The notes: generated by a model not told the origin, from the sequence alone. Shown: positions 44,595 to 53,258, numbered from the stretch's first letter. The stretch: 64,000 bases of DNA from Halomonas sp. LR3S48 (GCF_025725665.1 NZ_CP107009.1:1984001-2048000); one strand, 5' to 3'. Numbers and translations: made by a program.

Positions 44595-47386
44595 CAGCCG
44601 ATCTCCTTGCCGGGGCCCGCCACGGTCATCAGCTTGCCGAGGTTGGCCAGTATCAGCAGTGTGGCCCCGACCACGGTGGCGTAGACGCCGAGGTCGAAGA
44701 GCATCGCGGTGGCCAGCTCGAAATCGCCGATCAGCGGCAGGTGCATGTGGCCATGGGCCGAGGTGAGGAAGGGGTAGCCGAACAGCCAGCTGCCGAGACC
44801 GGTGAGCACGGCGATCAGGATGCCGGCACCGATCAGCGGCCGGAAGGCGGTCAGCATGCGCGCCTGGGCCCACACCAGCCCGCCCGCCATGTACTGCAGC
44901 GTCAGCGCCACGGCAGTGATCAGCCCGGCGATGAAGCCGCCGCCCGGCAGGTTGTGGCCGCGCAGGAAGATATAGGCCGAGACCAACAGGGCGATCGGCA
45001 GCACCAGCCGGGCCACGGTGCCGAGCATGATCGGGTGCGGTTCGGCGACCCAGTGCGCAGGGTTGGTGTCGACTACCCGCTCCTTGAGGTGCAGGTCGCG
45101 GGTGAAGGCGAACACCGCCACCGCCGCGATACCCAGCACGGTGATCTCGCCGAGGGTATCGAAGCCGCGGAAGTCTACAAGGATCACGTTGACCACGTTG
45201 GTGCCCCCACCACCGGGCAGGCTGTTGGCGAGGAAGAAGTCGGAGATGCTCTGCTGCGGCCGGGTCAGGATGGCGAAACTGAAGGCTGCCACGCCGCCGC
45301 CCATCAGGCCGGCGATGGCGAGGTCGCGTGCCGTCCTCCTGCGCGAGGATTCCCGGGGTGATTGCTGGGGCAGGAAGGAGAGCGCAAGCATCATGATCAC
45401 TACCGCCATTACCTCCACCATCAGCTGGGTCAGGGCGAGGTCCGGCGCCGAGAAGCGGGCGAAGGCGACGGTGACGAAGAGCCCGGTCACCCCGAGCAGC
45501 AACAGCGCCGGCAGCCGATAGTGATGGAAGACCACCACGCCGATGGACGCCAGGCAGAGCAGGATGGCGGCCAGTAAGGTCAGCGGATCGAGAGGTGCGA
45601 GCGGCACGCCGCCGTTCCAGCGTGCCACGGCGAGCAGTTCCACGCCGACCAGTACCACGACGGTGATCATGATGAAGACCAGATAGCGCTGCTGCGAACC
45701 GTTCTCGAGCTGGAAGACTCGCTGCTGGGAGAAAGCGATGATACGCAGCATGATCCAGTCGAAGATCTCCTTGGCATCCACTTCGGGCAGCCGAGCGTGA
45801 AGACGGAACAGCGGATCGCGAATCATGTAGAAGAGCGCGCCGCCCGCCAGCGCGACGAGGCTCATGATCATGGGCAGGGGGCCACCCAGCGCCGCGAAGT
45901 CGTAGGCGGAGAGGTCGGCCTGGCGAGACGCCAGGAACGCCGGGTGGATCAGAAGCGTGTTGAGCCCCGCCGGTGCCAGGCCCACGTAGAGCGTGGCCAG
46001 GGCCAGCAGCGCGATGGGCGTCAAGGCCGCCAGGCGGGGTTGCCGGGGTGGCCAGATGGGCAGATCGATGGGCCTGCCGTTGAAGTAGACGTTGTGGAAG
46101 ATACGAATCGAGTAGGCCACCGAGAACAGCCCCGCCAGCGTCACCCAGGTGGGGATCACCAGGGTCGCCCAACTGGGCGTCGTTACCAGCAGGCTCTCGC
46201 CGAACAGCATCTTCTTGCTCAGGTAGCCGCTCATCAGCGGCAGACCGGCCATGGCGGCGGCGGGAATCGCCGACAGCGCCATCAGCACCGGCATGAATCG
46301 CCACATGCCGTTGATATGGCGCATGTCGCGAGTGCCAGTGGCGCGGTCCACGTAGCCCGCCATCATGAACAGCGGTGCCTTGAACAGTGCGTGGCATACC
46401 AGGTGGAAGAGCGCCGCCGCCACGGCCATGGGCGTTCCCAGGCCCAGCAACAGCATGATCAGCCCCAGGTGGGACACCGTGGAATAGGCCAGCAGCCCCT
46501 TCATGTCGTGCATGAACATGGCCACGAAGGCGCCCACCATCAGCGTCAGCATGCCGGTCAGGGTGACCAGGTAAAACCACAGTTCGGTTTCCGCCAGGGC
46601 CGGATGCAGCCGGGCGAGCAGGAACAGCCCCGCCTTGACCATGGTGGCGCTGTGCAGATAGGCCGAGACCGGTGTTGGCGCGGTCATGGCGTGAGGTAGC
46701 CAGAGGTGGAAGGGGAACTGGGCCGACTTGGTAAAGGCTCCGAGCAGGATCAGGTTGAGCATCAGGGCATAGTGCTCATGAGCGCGGATTCGCTCTCCGG
46801 CCTCGAGCACCACCGAGAGTTCATAGCCGCCGGCGGCCTGACCCAGCAGCACGATGCCCCCCAGCAGCAGCAATCCACCGCCGCCGGTGATTACCAGTGA
46901 CATCCTTGCTCCCAGCCTGGAGGCATGGCGGTCGCTGTGAAAGCCGATGAGCAGGAACGACACCAGGCTGGTCAGCTCCCAGAACACCAGCATGAACAGC
47001 AGGTTTTCGCATAGCACGATGCCCAGCATGGCCGCCATGAACAGCAGCATCAGGGTGTAGAAACGTGCGGCCGAAGCGCTGCCTTCGAAGTAGTAACGGG
47101 CATATAGCAGGATCAGACAGCCGATGCCGGTGATCAGCAGGGCGAACAGCAGGCCCAGGCCGTCCAGGCGCAGCGCCACGTTCAACCCCAGAGAGGGCAG
47201 CCAACTCAGTTCGTAAATGACGGTCTCGCCGCTCGAGACCCGCGGCAGCCAGCTCAGCAGCAGAGCGAAACACGAAACGGCAGGCAGGGCGGCGAGACAG
47301 GCGAGCTGCCGAGACGTGCCGCCACGGCGAAATGCGGGCAGCATCGCGCCCAGCAGCGGTAGCAGGATGACGAGGGCAAGTGCCAT
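44594..47386 (-). CDS. mnhA: Mrp-type Na+/H+ antiporter fused subunit A/B
   Basis: A protein of about 930 residues. Residues 1-760 are the NuoL-like A subunit (LFMLVFWELTSLVSFLLIGF, TKSAQFPFHLWLPHAMTAPT PVSAYLHSATMVKAGLFLLA, GVELL and MnhA-specific C-terminal part LTQLMVEVMAVVIMMLALSF). The last 150 or so residues are the MnhB domain (YIFLRGHNLPGGGFIAGLIT AVALTLQYMAGG), so A and B are fused, the group-2 (Pha-like) organisation giving a six-gene operon. The start is taken as ATG 47386 (MALALVILLPLLGAMLP); an upstream GTG at 47440 would add 18 residues. It probably gives Na+ and pH tolerance and uses the membrane proton gradient. Confidence 0.94.
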   Translation of the reverse strand: MALALVILLPLLGAMLPAFRRGGTSRQLACLAALPAVSCFALLLSWLPRVSSGETVIYELSWLPSLGLNVALRLDGLGLLFALLITGIGCLILLYARYYFEGSASAARFYTLMLLFMAAMLGIVLCENLLFMLVFWELTSLVSFLLIGFHSDRHASRLGARMSLVITGGGGLLLLGGIVLLGQAAGGYELSVVLEAGERIRAHEHYALMLNLILLGAFTKSAQFPFHLWLPHAMTAPTPVSAYLHSATMVKAGLFLLARLHPALAETELWFYLVTLTGMLTLMVGAFVAMFMHDMKGLLAYSTVSHLGLIMLLLGLGTPMAVAAALFHLVCHALFKAPLFMMAGYVDRATGTRDMRHINGMWRFMPVLMALSAIPAAAMAGLPLMSGYLSKKMLFGESLLVTTPSWATLVIPTWVTLAGLFSVAYSIRIFHNVYFNGRPIDLPIWPPRQPRLAALTPIALLALATLYVGLAPAGLNTLLIHPAFLASRQADLSAYDFAALGGPLPMIMSLVALAGGALFYMIRDPLFRLHARLPEVDAKEIFDWIMLRIIAFSQQRVFQLENGSQQRYLVFIMITVVVLVGVELLAVARWNGGVPLAPLDPLTLLAAILLCLASIGVVVFHHYRLPALLLLGVTGLFVTVAFARFSAPDLALTQLMVEVMAVVIMMLALSFLPQQSPRESSRRRTARDLAIAGLMGGGVAAFSFAILTRPQQSISDFFLANSLPGGGGTNVVNVILVDFRGFDTLGEITVLGIAAVAVFAFTRDLHLKERVVDTNPAHWVAEPHPIMLGTVARLVLPIALLVSAYIFLRGHNLPGGGFIAGLITAVALTLQYMAGGLVWAQARMLTAFRPLIGAGILIAVLTGLGSWLFGYPFLTSAHGHMHLPLIGDFELATAMLFDLGVYATVVGATLLILANLGKLMTVAGPGKEIG

Positions 47387-47533
47387 GTGGTCGCTTGCGG
47401 CAATCGTCAGGAAGTACGCCAGTGGCTGGGCCGTGCCCACCTCCGGCCTTTTGCAGCTCGGTTACTGACGGGTGGGCCTGGACAAACGTTGATTGTTCTT
47501 CTCATGCAAACTCCCTGAAGCACGTGGAGAACT

Positions 47534-47576
47534 TTCATCGCATCGCGTTGCGTGCCTGCCGTAAAGATGCGATGAA
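47534..47576. repeat. Inverted repeat in the leader of the antiporter operon
   Basis: TTCATCGCATC (47534-47544) and GATGCGATGAA (47566-47576) are perfect 11-base arms around 21 bases. They lie 150 bases upstream of the mnhA start, in a gene-free stretch of 347 bases (47387-47733) that otherwise holds only the TetR operator. It could be an RNA hairpin in the leader or a looping operator. Confidence 0.4.
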
Positions 47577-47706
47577 CGGTTTCCACTATAGTGGGCTTTT
47601 CCCTGCCCGTGCCTTGGCTCATGTCAACGCTGTGCTTCTTTTGGCCCTTCAATGCGGTCCGGCCGATAGTCCTTGACGTAACGCTGCGTTGAACCATATT
47701 GAAACT

Positions 47707-47720
47707 AGACCGTTCGGTCT
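47707..47720. promoter_or_regulatory. TetR operator upstream of the tetR-globin pair
   Basis: AGACCGTTCGGTCT, a perfect 6-2-6 palindrome preceded by T, 13 bases before the tetR start. It resembles the TAGACC...GGTCTA sites bound by NemR-like TetR proteins. A second, imperfect copy precedes the globin gene. Confidence 0.7.
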
Positions 47721-47733
47721 GGATGGAGTGTCT

Positions 47734-48309
47734 ATGGCCCATACGACGAAGGAACGCCTGCTCGATGCGGGATTGGGGATGTTGCTACGGTGCGGCTACA
47801 ACGATCTGGGTATCCAGGCCTTGCTCGATGAGACGAAGACGCCCAAGGGCTCCTTCTACCATCATTTCAAGAGCAAGGAGGACTTCGCCCTGCAGGTGAT
47901 CGACCGCTACATGGTCGAGGTTCACCAGGGGCTGGATCTGACGCTGGGCAACCAGGACCTGCCGCCCCTGGACCGGGTTCGACGCTTCTTTGAACTATCG
48001 GGAGAGAAGTACCGCGAGGAGGGCTACCTGGGATGCTTGCTAGGAGGGGTGGGGCAGGAACTGTCTGGAGTAAACGACGTGTTTCGTCGCAAGATCGCCA
48101 GCTGTTTCGCTACCATCGCCGAGCGTATCGCAGGTTGCCTGGAAGAGGCGCGCCAGCGGGGCGAACTGCCCCCCGGCAGCGAGCCACGCAAGATGGCGGA
48201 CCTGCTGGTGGATTGTTGGGAAGGCGCTGCGCTACGTAGTCGATTGCGTGGCGATCCGGCTCCCCTCGAGGCGATGCTCGATTTCTACTTCTCTGCCGCC
48301 GCCGGGTAG
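47734..48309 (+). CDS. TetR-family regulator, NemR/AcuR-like
   Basis: A protein of about 191 residues; ATG 47734 (MAHTTKERLLDAGLGMLLRC) is chosen because the upstream extension runs through the operator. HTH segment: GYNDLGIQALLDETKTPKGS FYHHFKSKEDFALQVIDRY, matching the NemR/AcuR group that often responds to electrophiles. LGCLLGGVGQEL contains a cysteine that could sense them. It probably represses itself and the downstream truncated haemoglobin, since similar palindromes precede both. Confidence 0.88.
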   Translation: MAHTTKERLLDAGLGMLLRCGYNDLGIQALLDETKTPKGSFYHHFKSKEDFALQVIDRYMVEVHQGLDLTLGNQDLPPLDRVRRFFELSGEKYREEGYLGCLLGGVGQELSGVNDVFRRKIASCFATIAERIAGCLEEARQRGELPPGSEPRKMADLLVDCWEGAALRSRLRGDPAPLEAMLDFYFSAAAG

Positions 48310-48330
48310 ATTTTTTTTTACCCGGGGTCT

Positions 48331-48344
48331 GAACCGACCGGTCT
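48331..48344. promoter_or_regulatory. Second TetR-type operator, before the truncated haemoglobin
   Basis: GAACCGACCGGTCT; its reverse complement AGACCGGTCGGTTC matches the upstream operator's arms AGACCG and CGGTYY with the same two-base spacer. It lies 76 bases before the globin start. Just upstream (48302-48325) CCGGGTA and TACCCGG flank a T-rich loop over the tetR stop. Confidence 0.55.
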
Positions 48345-48419
48345 ATTTCCGGATCGACCACAAGGCCGGTCCGAAACCGGAGGCAAGGGTCGGATGACAT
48401 CCGACCCGGGAGGCGAGAC

Positions 48420-48797
48420 ATGAACACAACAACACTGTACGAGCGGCTGGGCGGGGAAGTCGGCATCGCTAGCCTGGTCGAGGATATCGTCGAGGCCCAT
48501 ATGCAGAACCCGAAAATCCAGGCGCGATTCCTGCCCTACCGGGACGACCTGGAGTACCTGGAGACAGTCAAGGGCCACCTGCGGCAGTTTCTTACCTTCG
48601 GCGGCGGGGGGCCGGGTGAATACCACGGCAAGAGCATGCTGGAGGCGCATCGCGGCATGAACATCAGCGAGGCGGAGTACATGGCCGCCATCGACGACAT
48701 CCTCGCAGTGCTCGACAAGCATGGAGTTGACCCCCAGACGCGCCAGGAGATGCTCGGCATCGCCTATTCGCTCAAGGACGAGATCATGCACGTCTGA
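48420..48797 (+). CDS. glbN: Group 1 truncated haemoglobin
   Basis: A 125-residue 2-on-2 globin: TLYERLGGEVGIASLVEDIV at the N-terminus, KGHLRQFLTFGGGGPGEYHG KSMLEAHRGMNISEAEY with the proximal histidine in EAHRGM, and tyrosine B10-region text PKIQARFLPYRDD. Group 1 (trHbN) proteins bind O2 or NO and often detoxify NO. AGGCGAG precedes the ATG. Its pairing with a NemR-like regulator suggests induction by electrophilic or nitrosative stress. A strong terminator follows. Confidence 0.92.
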   Translation: MNTTTLYERLGGEVGIASLVEDIVEAHMQNPKIQARFLPYRDDLEYLETVKGHLRQFLTFGGGGPGEYHGKSMLEAHRGMNISEAEYMAAIDDILAVLDKHGVDPQTRQEMLGIAYSLKDEIMHV

Positions 48798-48816
48798 AGG
48801 CGCCCCTGCGACGGAC

Positions 48817-48848
48817 AGGCCCGGCGTCTCACGGCGTCGGGCCTTTTT
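48817..48848 (+). terminator. Rho-independent terminator of the globin gene
   Basis: AGGCCCG-gcg and cg-TCGGGCCT form the stem, followed by TTTTT. Confidence 0.9.
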
Positions 48849-48883
48849 CGTCATGTGGAAGTGCCGAGCATGGCTGACTGCTT

Positions 48884-49714
48884 TCATGCCTCCTGCCGGA
48901 TTTCCATGTCGCTATCCAATAGCGCTGCCACGGCCTCGATCGTCTGTGGGTCAGCCTCGGTGGCCGGGGCCAGGCACCAAGCCTCGTGCACCAGCGCCGT
49001 GAGCGTCGAGAGGTTTCCTTCGGCAAGCGGTAGGTGGCCGGAGAGCACCGTGGTCGGCGCCAGGCGCTCCAGGGCATGCAGTGATCGGCCCAAGGCTGCT
49101 CGGTCGACCGTGGCCAGCCAGGGGGCGTCGATCGATGACCAGGTCACCATCCCGGCACGCAGGGTTTGCGCCTCGATTTCCGCTACGTTTTCCGCCGGTT
49201 GGGGAAGCAGGGCACCAAAGCTGTCGGCAGCGAACAGGGTGCGCGAGCGGGTATCGAGGAAGCCGAGTGTCTCCGGTGCGTCGTAGTAAGGCGGGCGCAG
49301 CGGCACCAGCTCGCGGTCCCCAAGCGTGAGCCGTGCACCCGGCTCCAGCAGCTGTACGCGGCTGACGTCGAGGCCGAGCAGGCCCATCTTGCCCATGCCG
49401 AGGAAGCTGGTCACGACCCTTGCCCTGGGGGCGCGTTCCAGGATCCGGGCCAGGTTGCCGATATGGTCGGCATCGGTGTGGCTCAGCCAGATCCAGCGCA
49501 GGTCGGTGAGGTCGATTTCCGCCTCGAGAGCTTCTAGGAACGCGTCGCCGAGCGCGGCCAGACCGGTGTCTACCAGTACCGGCTCTTGGCCCTTGTGCAG
49601 GAAGGCGTTGACCGCCAGGCCGCCCATGCCGGGCAACGGCAGGAAGGCGGGTAGCACACACCAGTCGTTTCCGGTCTCCCGGGTGGTCAGCATTACAGGA
49701 TTATTGTCGGTCAT
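48884..49714 (-). CDS. Metallo-beta-lactamase-fold hydrolase
   Basis: About 276 residues; ATG 49714 (MTDNNPVMLTTRETG) is chosen because the longer frame crosses the promoter operator. EPVLVDTGLAALGDAFLEAL and WIWLSHTDADHIGNLARILE carry the MBL metal motif H-x-D-x-D-H (a variant of HxHxDH), with later FAADSFGALLP and TVLSGHLPLAEG supplying further ligands. The substrate is unknown; the arrangement is reminiscent of diiron or glyoxalase-II-like enzymes. It is divergent from a TetR regulator with two identical-armed operators between them, so it is very probably its target. Confidence 0.82.
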   Translation of the reverse strand: MTDNNPVMLTTRETGNDWCVLPAFLPLPGMGGLAVNAFLHKGQEPVLVDTGLAALGDAFLEALEAEIDLTDLRWIWLSHTDADHIGNLARILERAPRARVVTSFLGMGKMGLLGLDVSRVQLLEPGARLTLGDRELVPLRPPYYDAPETLGFLDTRSRTLFAADSFGALLPQPAENVAEIEAQTLRAGMVTWSSIDAPWLATVDRAALGRSLHALERLAPTTVLSGHLPLAEGNLSTLTALVHEAWCLAPATEADPQTIEAVAALLDSDMEIRQEA

Positions 49715-49745
49715 CGTCGGGCTCCGGGGTCTTGATCTATTTTCA

Positions 49746-49763
49746 GTGAACACCATTGTTCAC
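49746..49763. promoter_or_regulatory. TetR operator 1 (metallo-hydrolase side)
   Basis: GTGAACAccatTGTTCAC, a perfect 7-4-7 palindrome. It is the same arm sequence and spacing as the site at 49806-49823, with 60 bases between their starts. It lies 32 bases upstream of the metallo-hydrolase start. Confidence 0.85.
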
Positions 49764-49805
49764 GTCGCAAGTGAAAACCCAGGGGCGGCGCTTGTCAAGA
49801 GTTGA

Positions 49806-49823
49806 GTGAACATGTATGTTCAC
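49806..49823. promoter_or_regulatory. TetR operator 2 (tetR side)
   Basis: GTGAACAtgtaTGTTCAC, a perfect 7-4-7 palindrome ending three bases before the tetR ATG. Binding here would block tetR expression directly, pointing to autoregulation. Confidence 0.85.
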
Positions 49824-49826
49824 TTA

Positions 49827-50414
49827 ATGACCGAGACACGACGTTATACCCAACGTAAGCGCGCCGCCGACCGCGAAGAGACCCGCCTGCGCATCGTCGA
49901 AGCGACCATGGCGCTGCATGAAGAGATCGGCCCGAGTGCCACCACCATAAGTGCCATCGCCCAACGGGCCGGCGTGCAGCGCCTGACCGTCTATCGTCAC
50001 TTTCCTGACGAAACTGCGGTCTTCGCGGCCTGTACCCGTCACTGGCTCGAGCTCAACCCGCCGCCGGACCCTGCCGCCTGGGCCTCCCACGAAGTGGGGC
50101 AGAACCAGGCCCGCGCCGCGCTGGTGGCCTTCTATCGCTACTATCGTGATACCCAGCGAATGTGGCGGGCCGCTATTCGCGACGAGCCCAAGGTGCCGGC
50201 GCTTCAGGGACCCATGGAGAGTTTTCGCGGCCAGTTGAATGCGTTGGGCGAGACGATAGGTAAGGGCTTCGGGGGGGCGGAGGATTCGCTCCCAACCACT
50301 ACGCTGCGTCATGCCCTGGCGTTTACCACCTGGGCATCGCTGGAGGCGCAGGGGCTTGGCGACGAGGCCATGGCGGACCTCGTGATGGCGTGGCTGCAGG
50401 GAGTGAGGAGCTGA
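49827..50414 (+). CDS. TetR-family regulator
   Basis: A 195-residue protein; the ATG at 49827 (MTETRRYTQRKRAADREETR) is chosen because upstream in-frame starts lie inside the operator palindrome. HTH segment: TISAIAQRAGVQRLTVYRHF PDETAVFAACTRHW. The ligand domain is not classified. It is divergent from the metallo-hydrolase gene, and the two perfect palindromes between them make a simple two-way repression circuit likely. Confidence 0.87.
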   Translation: MTETRRYTQRKRAADREETRLRIVEATMALHEEIGPSATTISAIAQRAGVQRLTVYRHFPDETAVFAACTRHWLELNPPPDPAAWASHEVGQNQARAALVAFYRYYRDTQRMWRAAIRDEPKVPALQGPMESFRGQLNALGETIGKGFGGAEDSLPTTTLRHALAFTTWASLEAQGLGDEAMADLVMAWLQGVRS

Positions 50415-50528
50415 CGTGCTGTTCGTTCAAACCTGATAACGCCGGTAGTGCGACGCTCTACAGTTTCTTGTGCGCTCTGATGGTTTCTGTACATCAAAAC
50501 GACGGCGCGACAAGGGCGATGCTGTCGC

Positions 50529-50933
50529 TCAGGCGGGCGCCCCCTTGAGTTCGATGGTATTGCCTTCGGGGTCTTCGAGATAGATCGAGGGGCCCGGGCC
50601 TTCGGCGCCGTAGCGTTGCTTGAGTTCACCGACCTCGATGCCATGGGTGGCAAGGTATTGGCGAATCGCCCCTTCGTCGAAAGGTTCCACGCGCAGGCAG
50701 AAGTGATCGAGATTGCGCCCCTCGCTTCCGGGGGCTGCGCCGCCACGCTGCCCCAGCGGGCCTTCCACGGGTACCAGGTCGATCAGGCTGCGTCCGGCGC
50801 GTAGTTGGATCAGGCCAATCTCTTCCTGATGCTTTTCCACGGTGCAGCCCAATACCTCGCAGTAGAAGGCGAGCATGGCATCGGTGTCGCGGATGCGCAG
50901 TACCAGATGATCGATCCCTTGGATGGGCAGCAT
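50529..50933 (-). CDS. VOC-family (glyoxalase/dioxygenase superfamily) protein
   Basis: A 134-residue single VOC module: GIDHLVLRIRDTDAMLAFYC EVLGC at the N-terminus, NLDHFCLRVEPFDEGAIRQY and PSIYLEDPEGNTIELKG at the end. The metal ligands H (IDHLV), H (LDHFC) and E (NTIELKG) are visible. Related to fosfomycin/thiol transferase-like and virulence protein VOC entries; the substrate is unknown. Single gene, convergent with the TetR gene. Confidence 0.88.
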   Translation of the reverse strand: MLPIQGIDHLVLRIRDTDAMLAFYCEVLGCTVEKHQEEIGLIQLRAGRSLIDLVPVEGPLGQRGGAAPGSEGRNLDHFCLRVEPFDEGAIRQYLATHGIEVGELKQRYGAEGPGPSIYLEDPEGNTIELKGAPA

Positions 50934-51007
50934 GGCGTTCCGAGTTCGTTCTGGGGCCTAACCGACACTATGGCCCAAGCGGCTGGCAGGCACCAGAGTA
51001 CTCGCCG

Positions 51008-51173
51008 TCACCACCTGCCACGCCCTCTCTCCGGCACCATGCGGCCGAAGTAGATCAGCCCGAAGGCCAGCCAGGCCACGGTGAGTATCAGGCGACAGGA
51101 CGACATTGCTCGCCAGCAATGCCAGGGAGATCAACATCAGCGCGACGAACAGCTCGCCTACGGAAAACGACAT
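51008..51173 (-). pseudogene. Small membrane protein with a probable frameshift
   Basis: From ATG 51173, with AAGGAG well placed upstream, the minus strand reads MSFSVGELFVALMLISLALL ASNVVLS; skipping one C gives LILTVAWLAFGLIYFGRMVP ERGRGRW and a stop at 51008. The two halves make a coherent protein of about 55 residues with two transmembrane helices, while the unshifted frame turns into arginine-rich text. It lies in the gap of about 400 bases between the VOC and corA genes, which holds nothing else I can see. Confidence 0.4.
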
Positions 51174-51359
51174 GACCGGCTCCTTCCTTGGACTGTCTGG
51201 GTGCCACTCGAGGCAACTCGTCTCAGCGTAGACGAATCCCGTTCTTGTCCCGAGCAGCGCCGAAGCAACGATGGCCATGGCGAGCGCGAGAGGCGGATGC
51301 GCAGCATGGCCCGAACATGCCAGTATTGGAGCTGGCCGTTCTTGCCAAGGAAGCCATTC

Positions 51360-52445
51360 ATGACCCGACTGTTCCAGAAGCACTATCACCCGGCCGGCAC
51401 GGCGCCCGGTACGCTGCGCGACCTGTCCCTCGAACAAGTCGCCCTGCAGGGGCCGGCGACGTTCCTGCTGGCACGACGCGAAGGCGGCCGCTGGGGCGAG
51501 ATGCACGAGATCGTGTCCGAGGCGATTCCCGAGGTGTCGGAGGAGGGGGTGCTGTGCTGGCTGGACGTGCAGGGCATGCCGACGTCCGAGGAGCTCGAGC
51601 TGCTCGGCGAGCGGGTGGGGCTGCATCCGTTGGCCCAGGAGGACATCCTCAACGGCGGCCAGCGGCCCAAGGTCGAGCGCTTCGAGGAATCGCTGGTGGT
51701 CACCCTCGGCATCCCCGAAGTGGACGACGAAGGTAACCTGCACCTCTACCAGTTGACCCTGTTCATGGCCGGCAATATCGTCGCCAGCGTCATGGCCGAG
51801 ACGCTGGATCCGTTCGTCGAGGTGCGGCGCCGGCTCAAGGAGCGTGGTGGGCGCGCCCTGGGGGAGCCGGACGACCTGCTCTATGGCCTGCTCGATGCCG
51901 CCGTGGACCACGCCTTCCCGGTGCTGGATGGAGTGGGCGAGCGCATCGAGGAGCTCGAGTTGGAGATCCTCAATCAACCTGACAGCTCGACGCTGGAGCG
52001 CCTGCACGGGCTGAAGCGCGAACTGATCATGCTGCGCCGCTACCTGTGGCCCACCCGCGAGGTGATCAACCAGTTGCTGCGCGACCATGACGACCTGTTC
52101 ACGCCCGACACGCGCTTGTGGATGCGAGACGTCTACGACCATACCGTACAGGTGCTGGACCTGGTGGAAAGCTATCGCGACATGACGGCGAGCCTGCTCG
52201 ACATCTATCTTTCGAGCATGAGCCATCGGCTCAACGAGAGCATGCGTAAGCTCACCATCGTCGCCACCGTGTTCATGCCCCTGACCTTCATTGCTGGCGT
52301 GTACGGCATGAATTTCGCCCACCCCACCAGCCCCTTCGCCATGCCCGAGCTAAGCTGGTACTGGGGCTATCCTATGGTATGGGGTTTGATGGTCGCCGTT
52401 GCCATCGGCATGGTGGTGTGGTTCAAGCACAAGCACTGGTTCTAG
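51360..52445 (+). CDS. corA: CorA-family divalent metal ion transporter
   Basis: A 361-residue CorA-like channel with a large cytoplasmic N-terminal domain (VLCWLDVQGMPTSEELELLG, LAQEDILNGGQRPKVERFEE), long stalk helix (GLKRELIMLRRYLWPTREVI) and two C-terminal transmembrane helices, the first ending in the YGMNF signature (IAGVYGMNFAH; GMN motif). It carries Mg2+, Co2+ or Ni2+, or exports Zn2+ in the ZntB branch. The start ATG 51360 follows AAGGAAG; longer frames begin inside the antisense small gene. The AraC gene begins one base after its stop. Confidence 0.92.
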   Translation: MTRLFQKHYHPAGTAPGTLRDLSLEQVALQGPATFLLARREGGRWGEMHEIVSEAIPEVSEEGVLCWLDVQGMPTSEELELLGERVGLHPLAQEDILNGGQRPKVERFEESLVVTLGIPEVDDEGNLHLYQLTLFMAGNIVASVMAETLDPFVEVRRRLKERGGRALGEPDDLLYGLLDAAVDHAFPVLDGVGERIEELELEILNQPDSSTLERLHGLKRELIMLRRYLWPTREVINQLLRDHDDLFTPDTRLWMRDVYDHTVQVLDLVESYRDMTASLLDIYLSSMSHRLNESMRKLTIVATVFMPLTFIAGVYGMNFAHPTSPFAMPELSWYWGYPMVWGLMVAVAIGMVVWFKHKHWF

Positions 52446-52446
52446 C

Positions 52447-53217
52447 ATGTCCGACACACTGGAACGTCCGGTCATCGAGGCGCGATGCTATCCCGATCGC
52501 GTGCTGAGCGACCGTCATGGCTACCACCAACTGCTGCTAGGGCTCGATGGTGCGCTGGAGCTCGAGTCGGCAGGCCGGCTCACGCATGTGACCCGCGGCA
52601 TGTTGGCCCCGGTGGCGAGCGGTGACGTGCACCACTACCTGGCACCGGGCGATAACCGCGTGCTGGTACTCGACCTGCCCGAGGCATGGTGCGAGGCGCT
52701 GGCCTTCGAGGGGCTACTGCAAGGCCAGGTTCGGCGTCTGCCCGAAGCGCTGGTGGCCTGCGGCGAAAGGCTGGATGGAACGGGCCAGTCCCTGGGGCGC
52801 TGGCTTGAACTGGCATTAGCAGCCGGGGGCCGGCGCGCCGTACCGCCGCGGCTAAAGCTGCTCGAGCTGCTGCCCGCCGTACGCGCCGACCTGGCGCATC
52901 CATGGCGTGTTGCCGACATGGCAGTGCGCTGCCACCTGGCCGAGGCCGTCTTCGCCCGTCAGTTCCGCGCGTTGACCGGCCTGTCGCCCCACGAGTGGCT
53001 GGTACGGCAGCGGTTGGCTCACGCCTGCGAGTTGCTCCGGGTCGGTGGTGCCTCGCTCACCGAGGTGGCCCTGGCCTGCGGCTTTGCCGACAGCGCCCAT
53101 TTCTCACACAGCTTTCGCCGGCGGCATGGTGTCTCGCCGAGTGAGTGGCGGCGGCTGATGACCGCGGGCGGCGCCTCGGAAAGAGGTCAGGATTCGACAA
53201 GCCGCGTCCCTACGTAA
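52447..53217 (+). CDS. AraC-family transcriptional regulator
   Basis: A 256-residue regulator with an N-terminal cupin-like sensor (DRHGYHQLLLGLDGALELES, VASGDVHHYLAPGDNRVLVL) and a C-terminal double HTH: WRVADMAVRCHLAEAVFARQ FRALTGLSPHEWLVRQRLAH ACELLRVGGASLTEVALACG FADSAHFSHSFRRRHG. The start ATG 52447 is one base after the corA stop. The EamA transporter follows 41 bases downstream and is the likely target, as in many AraC-exporter pairs. Confidence 0.88.
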   Translation: MSDTLERPVIEARCYPDRVLSDRHGYHQLLLGLDGALELESAGRLTHVTRGMLAPVASGDVHHYLAPGDNRVLVLDLPEAWCEALAFEGLLQGQVRRLPEALVACGERLDGTGQSLGRWLELALAAGGRRAVPPRLKLLELLPAVRADLAHPWRVADMAVRCHLAEAVFARQFRALTGLSPHEWLVRQRLAHACELLRVGGASLTEVALACGFADSAHFSHSFRRRHGVSPSEWRRLMTAGGASERGQDSTSRVPT

Positions 53218-53258
53218 AGCACATGCTGTGACCTCGACAATGCTGACGAGGTCTCATC

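Noticed and set aside
44256..46580. A 774-codon minus-strand frame joining mnhC with antisense-frame text
   Set aside because: Only its last 112 codons (44256-44594) are mnhC; the upstream part is an out-of-frame shadow of the fused mnhA/B gene.
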